From Schaalia sp. Marseille-Q2122 (GTDB lineage Bacteria > Actinomycetota > Actinomycetes > Actinomycetales > Actinomycetaceae), in NCBI RefSeq assembly GCF_903645355.1, contig NZ_CAHJXR010000004.1, positions 186,001 through 250,000 of the forward strand: a stretch of 64,000 bases of DNA. The letters are read 5' to 3'. The position numbers were made by a program, and so were the translations under genes. The stretch's first letter is position 1. The number at the start of each line of letters is the position of its first letter. The notes under the pieces were generated by a model, which saw nothing but the letters and a program-made list of their open reading frames with translations, did no database searches and was not told the DNA's origin. Positions 56,364 through 64,000 of the stretch are shown here, piece by piece.

Positions 56364-58033
56364 TCCACTCGATCGCCATCGCCTCCCTGGGCGTCATTGA
56401 AGCCACCGACGTTGAGTTTGGACCCGGACTGACCGTCCTCACCGGCGAAACCGGCGCCGGTAAAACGATGGTCCTCACCTCCGTCAACCTCTTGCTCGGA
56501 CGACGCGCTGACCCTGGCCTTGTGCGCGCTGGTCACAGTGCCGCCACTGTTGACGGCATCTTCAGTCTCACCCCTGCCCTCGCCAATCGGGCTGAGGAAT
56601 TGGGCGCCCACATGGACGATGAAGAAATCATCGTGTCGCGTACCGTGGCCGCCCAGGGCCGATCCCGCGCCCACCTGGGAGGCCGCCCCGTCCCCGCAGC
56701 AGTATTGGCCGAAATTGCCGACGAGCTCGTCACCATTCACGGTCAAGCCGACCAGCTGGAATTGCGCGCAGCCAACGCCCAACGCGACACCCTTGACGCC
56801 CACGGCGGAGCGGCACACGCAGCCCTCCTCGCCTCCTACACCCAAGCCTGGGCCCGTGCCGTCGCCGCCAAACGTGCCTTCGATGAAGCGCTGAACTCCC
56901 ACGAGGATCGCAGCGCCGAGATTGAGAGCCTACGCGGAGCGATCACCGCCATTGCTGAACTCAACGTCCAAGCAGGCGAGGAAGACGACCTGCGCGCCGA
57001 AACTGAGCGCCTCACAAACATTGAGGACCTACGCCAATATATTGGAAAGGCTCAGGCCATCCTCGCAGCGGGCGAGAGCTCCTCAAGCGCGCTTGACCTC
57101 GTCCGCCACTCCCTCGAGGAACTCCGCCACGCCACCCGCTTCGACCCCAGCCTCGAGGCCACCTACGAGCGCCTTAATAGTCTGTGCTTGGAACTCGACG
57201 CTTTCGCCGATGACCTTGCCCACTACCTGCGAGGTCTCGAAGCCGACCCTGCGCGTTTGGCGGCCCTCCACGACCGTCGGGCCGCCCTGCGCGAGCTTTT
57301 GCGCGGCCGTGCCAGCGACACCACCGAACTGCTCGAATGGTATGAGAAGGCCCAGCAACGCCTCGACCTTCTCGAAAACTCCCGGCACACGCCTGAGGAA
57401 TGTCAACGGGCCCTCGAAGAAGCCAAAGAAGAGGTCGTGCGCATCGGCGCTGAGCTCACTGCGGCCCGCCAACACTACGCTACGAGCCTCTGCGACGCCG
57501 TCACCACGGAATTGCACGCCCTGGCCATGCCCAATGCGCGTTTCATTATCGAACTCACTCCACGCAAACCTGGCCCCCACGGCTGCGAGGACGTCACCTT
57601 CCTCCTCCAAGCCCACCCCTCCATGCAAGCCCGGCCTCTGGGGCAAGGCGCATCGGGCGGTGAACTCTCACGCATTATGCTCGCCCTGGAGGTTGTCCTG
57701 GGACAGGGAAGCACCTCCCCGACCTATATCTTCGACGAGGTTGATGCCGGTATCGGCGGACGCACCGCCACCGAAGTTGGCCGCCGCCTCGCCAAACTCG
57801 CCCGCCACAAGCAGGTCATAGTCGTCACCCACCTGCCTCAAGTAGCAGCCTTCGCTGCCCAACACCTCGTGGTCAATAAAGATGGAGCGAGCACAACCGT
57901 CCGCGCCGTTGACGGGGAAGACCGCATTGAGGAATTAGCGCGCATGATGGGCGCCGACGAGGCCTCCGACGTGGCGCGCCGACACGCCCAAGAGCTCCTT
58001 AACAGCGCGAGCATGGAAGAATCAAGACTGTGA
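56360..58033 (+). CDS. recN: DNA repair protein RecN
   Basis: RecN is an SMC-like ATPase acting at double-strand breaks. The 557-residue protein has Walker A GETGAGKT at 29-36, a central coiled coil (about 160-370), the ABC signature QGASGGELSR and Walker B YIFDEVDAGIGG. The length is normal. It overlaps the nadK end by 4 bp and the next gene start by 4 bp. Confidence 0.96.
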   Translation: MIHSIAIASLGVIEATDVEFGPGLTVLTGETGAGKTMVLTSVNLLLGRRADPGLVRAGHSAATVDGIFSLTPALANRAEELGAHMDDEEIIVSRTVAAQGRSRAHLGGRPVPAAVLAEIADELVTIHGQADQLELRAANAQRDTLDAHGGAAHAALLASYTQAWARAVAAKRAFDEALNSHEDRSAEIESLRGAITAIAELNVQAGEEDDLRAETERLTNIEDLRQYIGKAQAILAAGESSSSALDLVRHSLEELRHATRFDPSLEATYERLNSLCLELDAFADDLAHYLRGLEADPARLAALHDRRAALRELLRGRASDTTELLEWYEKAQQRLDLLENSRHTPEECQRALEEAKEEVVRIGAELTAARQHYATSLCDAVTTELHALAMPNARFIIELTPRKPGPHGCEDVTFLLQAHPSMQARPLGQGASGGELSRIMLALEVVLGQGSTSPTYIFDEVDAGIGGRTATEVGRRLAKLARHKQVIVVTHLPQVAAFAAQHLVVNKDGASTTVRAVDGEDRIEELARMMGADEASDVARRHAQELLNSASMEESRL

Positions 58034-59229
58034 ATCCCACCGACCGCTCACAGAGTTCAACACCTCACCCCGATCCTTCAACAGGGATCCGTGCCAGAGT
58101 GCGCGTTGACGCCCGTGCCCGTAAGCTTGCTGCACGCCTCGAACACGGAGAAATCGCCGTCATCGACCATGCGGATATGGATCGGGCAACAGCCCAAGCC
58201 CTCATTGGAGCTGGCGCAGTTGCCGTGCTCAACGCCTCACCCTCGTCCTCTGGACGCTACCCCAACCTTGGCCCTGCACTGCTGCTTGAAGCGGGTATTG
58301 TCCTCGTTGATGACTGCGGACCGGACATTATGACCCTGCGTGAGGGCGATGAGGTCGTCATCGTAGGGGAGCGCGTGACCCGCAGTGGAACCACGATCGC
58401 CACCGGTGTGCGCCAGAGCGCCGCTGAGGTTCAGGCCTCTATTGAGAACACGCGTGAGGGGCTGTCCACCCGCGTCGCCGCTTTTGCAGCGACCACCGGA
58501 GAATACTTCGAACGTGAAGCGCCCCTGCTGCTTGAACGCGTCGGCCTGCCTGAGATTGAGACTGTGCTTGAGGGCGCCACCGTTCTTATGGTCTTCGACG
58601 ACCCGAATTCTGCCGAGGAACTCAAGGCCTGCCGCGAGTGGATCCGCGACACCAACCCCCTGGTCATCGCCGTCGAAGGTGGCGCTGACATCGCTGCGAG
58701 AGCCCACCTGCGTCCCGCCCTCATCGTGGGCGACATGGAGCTCGTTTCAGAAAAACTCTTGCGTTCAGGAGCTGAACTGGTTGTCAGTGAGAGCCTGGAT
58801 CGGCCCAACCCGGGTAAGGACCGCCTCAAACGAATGGGCCTGGAATACCGCGTGATGGAGACCTCCAGCACCGCCAAGGACGCCGCGATTCTTCTGGCAG
58901 CCCTGGCCCAGGCTCAGGTCATCGTCACTGTCGGCGAGCGCACAAGCCTTGAAGATTTCCTCGACCAGGGACGCACCGGCATGGCAGGCACCTTCTTCAC
59001 GCGTCTCTTGGCTGGAACCCGTCTGGTGTCTGCGACAGCCATTGCCTCCACCCACCGGCCGCGCATCCGCATGATGTCGATCATCCTGCTGATCCTCGCC
59101 GCCGGCGCCGCCCTCGCGGCAGCTGTGAGCGTCACCCCACTGGGCGCAGACGTCGTTGACTCCGTCAGCGATCTACTAGGCTCAATGACCGTCCAGTCGC
59201 CCCAATCTGATGCCATTACAGGACAGTGA
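58030..59229 (+). CDS. steA: SteA-like cytokinetic ring protein
   Basis: The 399-residue protein has an N-terminal domain related to thiamin pyrophosphokinase folds (about 20-340) and one membrane helix near 350-370 (MSIILLILAAGAALAAAV). SteA and SteB act together in cell separation in Corynebacterium, and the pair here is in the same order. GTG 58030 overlaps the recN stop. The M. tuberculosis counterpart is Rv1697. Confidence 0.88.
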   Translation: MNPTDRSQSSTPHPDPSTGIRARVRVDARARKLAARLEHGEIAVIDHADMDRATAQALIGAGAVAVLNASPSSSGRYPNLGPALLLEAGIVLVDDCGPDIMTLREGDEVVIVGERVTRSGTTIATGVRQSAAEVQASIENTREGLSTRVAAFAATTGEYFEREAPLLLERVGLPEIETVLEGATVLMVFDDPNSAEELKACREWIRDTNPLVIAVEGGADIAARAHLRPALIVGDMELVSEKLLRSGAELVVSESLDRPNPGKDRLKRMGLEYRVMETSSTAKDAAILLAALAQAQVIVTVGERTSLEDFLDQGRTGMAGTFFTRLLAGTRLVSATAIASTHRPRIRMMSIILLILAAGAALAAAVSVTPLGADVVDSVSDLLGSMTVQSPQSDAITGQ

Positions 59230-59244
59230 AAGAGAGTACATCCC

Positions 59245-60168
59245 ATGATTAATTTCCGTTACCATCTGGTCTCTCTCATTGCCGTGTTCGTTGCCCTGGC
59301 TATTGGCATTGTTCTTGGAGCAGGGCCGCTGCAAGCGCGTATTGCCCGCTCGGTGACCCCCGCCGACTCTGGCGCTGTCACTGTTGACACGGAGGCTCTG
59401 GCTCAGGCTGAGGTGTTGATTTCGGCGGAGAAGGCTGGTGTTGATCACCTGTCACGGCGGCTGACAGCTTCAACCTTGAAGGGGATTCCGGTGGTGACTG
59501 TCTCCCTGCCGGGTACCGACGGTGAGGATATTGCTTCGGCGCGTAACGCGCTCAGCCAGGCGGGCGCGACGATGGCCGGCGCGGTGACGCTGACGGACAA
59601 CTGGGATATTCAGGGCATGGAGCAGTACCGCCAGACTCTTTCCACTCCGCTGTCCTCGCACACTGTGCGTCAGATTCCTGCCGATGCGACCTCGGATGCT
59701 GTCATTGGTTATGCCATCGTTGACGTGTTGACGACGACTGGAGCGGAGCGCGATATAGCTGCCGAGATCCTCACTGATGCGACCACGCCGATCCTCACCC
59801 TCGATGAGGATCCCAAGGGCACGGCTCAGGCCATTGTCGTCATTGGTCCGCGGAATTCGGTACCGAAGAATATTGCGACCGACGAGAACATTCCTGTGCG
59901 TTCTTCGTCAGCTTGGATGGGTCTGGCTCGTGCGATCGCTGCTGCCCCTCGTGGCGGCGTCCTCGTGGGGGATGCCTCCCACGCCCAGTCGATGCTTGCC
60001 CAGATCCGTTCCCTGAGCGTTCCAGTGACGACCGTTGATCAGGTGGGGACGAATTCGGCGAATCTTGCGATGGTTTTGGCTTTGCCACAAGCTAATGAGC
60101 AGGCACGTTCCTTTGGTGTGGGGGAGGGGTCCACCGAAGTGTTCCCCGTGATCGAAAAGCTCAACTAA
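59245..60168 (+). CDS. steB: SteB/MctB-family membrane-anchored protein
   Basis: The 307-residue protein begins with the conserved anchor NFRYHLVSLIAVFVALAIG (about 3-21). A coiled-coil-like segment and an extracytoplasmic domain follow. The family is named SteB in corynebacteria (cell separation with SteA) and MctB in mycobacteria (copper tolerance). Adjacency to steA favours the division role, but the copper role is not excluded. It starts 15 bp after steA. Confidence 0.88.
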   Translation: MINFRYHLVSLIAVFVALAIGIVLGAGPLQARIARSVTPADSGAVTVDTEALAQAEVLISAEKAGVDHLSRRLTASTLKGIPVVTVSLPGTDGEDIASARNALSQAGATMAGAVTLTDNWDIQGMEQYRQTLSTPLSSHTVRQIPADATSDAVIGYAIVDVLTTTGAERDIAAEILTDATTPILTLDEDPKGTAQAIVVIGPRNSVPKNIATDENIPVRSSSAWMGLARAIAAAPRGGVLVGDASHAQSMLAQIRSLSVPVTTVDQVGTNSANLAMVLALPQANEQARSFGVGEGSTEVFPVIEKLN

Positions 60169-60243
60169 AGTGGGCGGGGTGCGTGCGAGCGCACGTGTCC
60201 TACATACCTGTCGTCATACTTCTATGAGGCGCCGGAGGCCGCT

Positions 60244-60894
60244 ATGCCCTTGACCGAAATTGATCCTGTTGTTCACGGCCCGCTGTGCGATGAGCGTGCG
60301 AGTCGCCCTGTTCATGGGCGTACTGACATTTGGCAGGGCAGGATCGTCTCTGTTGCGACTGAAGAGGTTGAGATCGTCGCGGGCGAGGCGCCGGTGACCC
60401 GCGAGTTCGTCATCCATCCTGGCGCGGTTGCGGTGGTGGCTCTGCGAGGTGAGGCCGGTGCTGAAGAAATCCTTCTGGAGCGGCAGTACCGTCATTCAGT
60501 GCGCGCGAATCTGTGGGAGATTCCTGCTGGCTTGCTGGATGTGGACGGTGAGGATTATCTTGCTGCTGCCCAACGTGAGCTCGCGGAGGAAACTGACCTT
60601 CAGGCTGCGACCTGGCATGTTCTGACCGACTATTTCAATAGTCCTGGCGGGTGTACGGAGTCGGTGCGTATCTACTTGGCGCAAGATCTCACGCCCACAG
60701 ATGAAGAGTTTGAACGCGAGGATGAAGAGTTGGACATGGTGGCTGCGTGGTGCCCGCTTGACGAGGCCGTGGCTGCGGTGTTGGAGGGGCGTTTCCATAA
60801 CCCTTCCGCTGTGGCGGGGATTCTTGCGGTTGCGGCTGCGCGAGCACGCGGGTGGAAGGATTTGCGTCCGGCTGATGCGCCGTGGATGCGCTGA
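60244..60894 (+). CDS. NUDIX hydrolase, ADP-ribose pyrophosphatase-like
   Basis: The 216-residue protein has the NUDIX box GLLDVDGEDYLAAAQRELAE continuing ETDL, with the metal-binding REXXEE. The upstream LLERQYRHSVRANLWEIPAG is typical of ADP-sugar pyrophosphatases. In M. tuberculosis the same gene slot is Rv1700, an ADP-ribose pyrophosphatase. CGGAGG precedes the ATG. The xerD gene that often follows in mycobacteria is absent here; the suf operon follows instead. Confidence 0.9.
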   Translation: MPLTEIDPVVHGPLCDERASRPVHGRTDIWQGRIVSVATEEVEIVAGEAPVTREFVIHPGAVAVVALRGEAGAEEILLERQYRHSVRANLWEIPAGLLDVDGEDYLAAAQRELAEETDLQAATWHVLTDYFNSPGGCTESVRIYLAQDLTPTDEEFEREDEELDMVAAWCPLDEAVAAVLEGRFHNPSAVAGILAVAAARARGWKDLRPADAPWMR

Positions 60895-60982
60895 TGGAGC
60901 CAGCGGGGGAGAGGCCAAGGGGAGACGCTGGTGGGAGTGCTGAGGCTGCACCCAGTGATTTCATGGCGAGGCGTCAGGAAAG

Positions 60983-61010
60983 TTGACGTGTCTCACCCTC
61001 GGCATAGGGT
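60983..61010 (+). promoter_or_regulatory. Candidate suf operon promoter
   Basis: TTGACG at 60983-60988 and TAGGGT at 61005-61010 are 16 bp apart, about 125 bp before sufR. The remaining leader (61011-61136) is a likely place for SufR autoregulation, but I cannot point to a defined site. Confidence 0.5.
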
Positions 61011-61136
61011 AATTTAGCAACGACTATCTTCCCAAAAAGACGTACACTGGACTCTGTCAACTAAACGGCGGGGCCTGGCCCTCGCGTTGCGGTGTATCGC
61101 TCCAACAACGGGAACAGAGAGAAGGTGGTGACAGCG

Positions 61137-61832
61137 ATGTCAGAACACGTTGACGTTCGTACTCGCCAGCAAGTCCTCGACCTCATTGTTGAAAAGGGTC
61201 CAGTCACAGCCTCGGCAATCGCTCGGGTCCTGGGTCTGACCACCGCAGCCGTACGACGCCACATTACCCTGCTCGAAGAAGCCCATGAAATCGCTGAACG
61301 CGAGCCGGGCAACATCGGTAAACGAGGCCGCGGCCGCCCCGCCAGACACTACGTTGCAACGGAACGCGCCCACGAAAAACTCGCCGACGGCTACTCCGAA
61401 CTCGCCCTCAAAGCCCTGTCCTACCTCGGACAGCTCAACGGCGACGAAGCAGTCGATGACTTCGCCGCAGCGCGCTCTCGTGAGATTGAACGCCGTTATG
61501 CGCCGATCGTGCGCGAAGCAGGAAATGACCCCCGCGTACGTGCGCAAGCTCTCGCTGACGCGTTGACCCAAGACGGCTATGCTGCCACAGTGCGTGATAT
61601 CGGTGGAGGAACCTTCGCCATTCAGCTCTGTCAAGGGCACTGCCCTATTCAGACAGTCGCCGGGGATTTCCCCCAGCTATGCGATGCTGAAACTCAAGCT
61701 TTCTCTCGGTTGCTCGATGTGCATGTCCAAAGGCTTGCCACACTCGCCGGAGGAGAACATGTGTGCACGACCCACATTCCCGTGGGAGCACCAATCATTC
61801 GCCCGGGCAGCCGGGCCGCGTTGCGTAAGTGA
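61137..61832 (+). CDS. sufR: SufR-type iron-sulfur cluster sensing repressor
   Basis: The 231-residue regulator has a winged HTH at its N-terminus ([20 protein letters not shown]). A C-terminal cysteine cluster, LCQGHCP, then QLCDAE, then HVCTTH, is suited to hold an Fe-S cluster. SufR represses the suf genes when clusters are abundant. ATG 61137 is used; GTG codons at 61125 and 61128 are alternatives closer to the GAGAAGG ribosome site. It directly precedes sufB, as in other actinobacteria. Confidence 0.9.
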   Translation: MSEHVDVRTRQQVLDLIVEKGPVTASAIARVLGLTTAAVRRHITLLEEAHEIAEREPGNIGKRGRGRPARHYVATERAHEKLADGYSELALKALSYLGQLNGDEAVDDFAAARSREIERRYAPIVREAGNDPRVRAQALADALTQDGYAATVRDIGGGTFAIQLCQGHCPIQTVAGDFPQLCDAETQAFSRLLDVHVQRLATLAGGEHVCTTHIPVGAPIIRPGSRAALRK

Positions 61833-61873
61833 CGCAACCCGTTGAGATACACCATTACGAAGCAAGGACAAGT

Positions 61874-63322
61874 ATGACTCAGTCACCGCCGGTGCCTGCC
61901 GCGGAAAACCGCCCCATGAGCGATGAAGAAATCATCGACTCCATTGGCGCATATGAGTTCGGCTGGCACGACAACGATGACTACTCCAAGGATGTCCCCT
62001 ACGGCATCAATGAAGACATCGTGCGCCAGATCTCTGCGCATAAGAACGAACCCGAGTGGATGCTTGAGCGTCGCCTCAAGGCCCTCGAAATGTTCGAACG
62101 CAAGCCCATGCCCACCTGGGGCCCGGATCTGTCGTACCTGGATTTCGATGACTTCAAGTACTACGTGCGCCCCACCGACCGTCAAGTGAAATCCTGGGAA
62201 GACCTCCCCGAGGAAATCCGCGACACCTACGATCGCCTGGGTATTCCGGACGCAGAAAAGAACCGCCTGGTCGCTGGCGTCGCCGCCCAGTACGAGTCCG
62301 AGGTTGTCTACCAGCAGATCCAAGAAGACCTCGAACGACAGGGCGTCATCTTCCTCGACACTGACAGTGGCCTGCGTGAATACCCGGAGATCTTCAAGGA
62401 ATACTTCGGGAAGTCCGTGCCTTCGGGCGACAATAAGTTCGCCGCACTCAACACCGCCGCATGGTCGGGTGGCTCCTTCATCTACGTCCCGCCGGGCGTC
62501 CATGTGGAGATCCCCCTCCAGGCCTACTTCCGTATTAACACCGAAGCAATGGGCCAGTTTGAACGCACCCTCATTGTCGCCGACGAAGGCTCCTACGTTC
62601 ACTACGTCGAAGGATGCACCGCACCCATCTACGACGTGAACTCCCTGCACTCGGCAGTGGTGGAAATCTTCGTCCGCAAGGACGCGCGCGTTCGCTACAC
62701 CACTATCCAGAACTGGTCCACCAACGTCTTGAACCTGGTGACCCAGCGCGCCATCGTTGAAGAAGGCGCCACCATGGAATGGGTGGACGGCAACATGGGT
62801 TCAGCCGTCACCATGAAGTACCCTGCCTGCTTCCTCATGGGTGAGCACGCACGTGGCGAAACCCTGTCCATCGGTTTTGCTGGCCCGAACCAGCACCAGG
62901 ACACCGGCGCCAAGATGGTCCACATGGCACCCCACACCTCCTCCTCCATTGTCGCCAAGTCGGTCTCCCGTGGTGGTGGCCGCACCTCCTACCGTGGCCT
63001 GGTCGAGGTCCACCAGCGTGCCCGTCACTCCAAGTCCAATGTGCTCTGTGACGCGCTCCTGGTCGACAAGATCTCCCGCACAGACACCTACCCCTACGTT
63101 GACGTGCGCACCGATGACGTCGAAATGGGGCACGAGGCCACCGTATCCAAGGTCTCCGAAGACCAGCTCTTCTACCTGATGAGCCGCGGCCTGGACGAAA
63201 ACGAAGCAATGGCGACCATTGTCCGTGGCTTCGTTGAGCCCATCGCGAAGGAACTCCCCATGGAGTACGCCCTCGAACTCAACCGCCTCATCGAGCTGCA
63301 GATGGAAGGATCGGTCGGCTGA
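61874..63322 (+). CDS. sufB: Fe-S cluster assembly scaffold SufB
   Basis: SufB is the scaffold subunit of SufBC2D. The 482-residue protein shows the family segments [30 protein letters not shown] with a candidate cluster Cys, and the C-terminal [22 protein letters not shown] 61874 follows AAGGACA. A GTG at 61829 overlapping the sufR stop lacks a ribosome site. No intein is present, unlike the mycobacterial SufB. Confidence 0.96.
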   Translation: MTQSPPVPAAENRPMSDEEIIDSIGAYEFGWHDNDDYSKDVPYGINEDIVRQISAHKNEPEWMLERRLKALEMFERKPMPTWGPDLSYLDFDDFKYYVRPTDRQVKSWEDLPEEIRDTYDRLGIPDAEKNRLVAGVAAQYESEVVYQQIQEDLERQGVIFLDTDSGLREYPEIFKEYFGKSVPSGDNKFAALNTAAWSGGSFIYVPPGVHVEIPLQAYFRINTEAMGQFERTLIVADEGSYVHYVEGCTAPIYDVNSLHSAVVEIFVRKDARVRYTTIQNWSTNVLNLVTQRAIVEEGATMEWVDGNMGSAVTMKYPACFLMGEHARGETLSIGFAGPNQHQDTGAKMVHMAPHTSSSIVAKSVSRGGGRTSYRGLVEVHQRARHSKSNVLCDALLVDKISRTDTYPYVDVRTDDVEMGHEATVSKVSEDQLFYLMSRGLDENEAMATIVRGFVEPIAKELPMEYALELNRLIELQMEGSVG

Positions 63323-63323
63323 T

Positions 63324-64000
63324 ATGACCCAAGAGACCACCACCCCCACCGAAGGCGCACAGCGTAACGGCGCCAGCGACTCCATGGTGCACGTCACCCG
63401 CGCTGACCGCTTCACCTCCTTCGACCTTGCTGAACACCCCGTGCCTCACGGTCGTGAGGAAGACTGGCGCTTCACCCCGATGCGCCGCATCCGTCACCTC
63501 TTCGACCCCGAAACCTACGCCGGAGAGGACGCCGCCCTGCGCGTCGACGCCAGCGCTGAGGTCAGCGTCGAAACCGTCGGCCGTGATGACGAACGCCTCG
63601 GCACCGTCCTCGCCCCCGGTGACCGCACCGCCGCCGTCGCGTGGAATGGCTTCACTGAAGCGACCATCGTCACCATCCCCAAGGCCGCTGCCGTTAACAC
63701 CCCGATCGTCATCACCATTGACGAGGTCGAGGGCGCTCGCAACCAGCACCTCATGATCCGCGCCGAGGAACTCGCTTCCGCCACGGTCATCATCAACCAC
63801 ACGGGATCGGCGCAGGCGGTCCTCAACCAGAGCGTTGAGATTGAGGCCGGGGACGCCGCACAACTCACCGTCGTCTCCGTCCAGGAATGGGATGACACCA
63901 CGGTTCATGCTTCCAACCACCGCGTGGCCCTGGGCCGCGACACCGTGCTGCGCCACATTGTCGTCACCCTCGGCGGCGACCTCGTGCGCGTCAACGCCGA
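63324..64000 (+). CDS. sufD: Fe-S cluster assembly protein SufD (3' end outside window)
   Basis: The first 225 residues are visible. The start MTQETTTPTEGAQ lies 1 bp after the sufB stop. The segment EEDWRFTPMRRIRHLF is the conserved N-terminal SufD pattern (WRxTP), and the beta-helix core begins with ASATVIINHTGSA. SufD partners SufB in the SufBC2D scaffold. sufC and sufS are expected beyond the window edge. Confidence 0.92.
   Translation, partial: MTQETTTPTEGAQRNGASDSMVHVTRADRFTSFDLAEHPVPHGREEDWRFTPMRRIRHLFDPETYAGEDAALRVDASAEVSVETVGRDDERLGTVLAPGDRTAAVAWNGFTEATIVTIPKAAAVNTPIVITIDEVEGARNQHLMIRAEELASATVIINHTGSAQAVLNQSVEIEAGDAAQLTVVSVQEWDDTTVHASNHRVALGRDTVLRHIVVTLGGDLVRVNA

Overview
The window reads as chromosomal DNA of a high-GC Gram-positive bacterium, most probably Actinomycetaceae (Actinomyces/Schaalia-like). 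The grounds are an actinobacterial-type 16S-23S-5S operon without tRNA genes in its spacer, a bS22 ribosomal mini-protein, a BldC-like regulator, a DUF3180 protein, the order tlyA-nadK-recN-steA-steB-NUDIX known from mycobacteria and corynebacteria, and a sufR-sufB-sufD operon start. Strongly C/G-ending codons fit. Genus is an inference; no database was searched.

Layout. 1-1.55 kb: end of an unidentified gene, DUF3180 membrane protein, anchored exported protein, then a 39-bp tandem repeat. 1.8-6.8 kb (minus strand): trkH-trkA-radA-disA, which puts potassium uptake beside the c-di-AMP synthase. 7.0-9.7 kb: HTH protein, bS22, U32 peptidase-family protein, histidine phosphatase. 9.7-12.6 kb (minus): PLDc_N-like membrane protein, menA, menE. 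12.7-15.7 kb: two tandem paralogous L,D-transpeptidases.

16.0-35.1 kb is a large sugar catabolic region on the plus strand. Its first half holds an RbsA/C/B-type ABC importer, L-fucose isomerase, an FGGY (rhamnulokinase-family) kinase, a LacI regulator and a FucU-type mutarotase. Its second half holds a DeoR regulator, a complete 2-oxoacid/acetoin-dehydrogenase-type complex (E2, E3 and a fused alpha-beta E1), a PHP-domain protein, an SDR and a zinc-type MDR. No class II FucA aldolase is present. The two oxidoreductases resemble the sorbose-1-phosphate reductase / sorbitol-6-phosphate dehydrogenase pair. I propose that fuculose-1-phosphate is converted to a 1-deoxyketose-6-phosphate and cleaved by the thiamine complex to acetyl-CoA plus a tetrose phosphate. 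This is the strongest candidate here for an undescribed system, and it is an inference.

35.1-38.1 kb: a duplicated 65-bp element, a CstR-like persulfide sensor with its operator, a CoA-disulfide-reductase/rhodanese fusion and two tandem tiny Cys-rich proteins. 38.1-43.75 kb: one rRNA operon. 43.9-46.9 kb: methyltransferase, membrane protein, 56-aa membrane peptide, alpha/beta hydrolase. 47.1-51.4 kb: MFS transporter, PI-PLC-X protein, inositol-monophosphatase-family protein, LacI regulator, a plausible inositol-phosphate scavenging unit. 51.7-60.9 kb: an RG-rich/TPR/HAD-IIA fusion, a small protein, tlyA, nadK, recN, steA, steB, NUDIX. 61.1-64.0 kb: sufR, sufB and the start of sufD, cut by the window edge.

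No CRISPR array, insertion sequence, prophage or tRNA gene was recognised.
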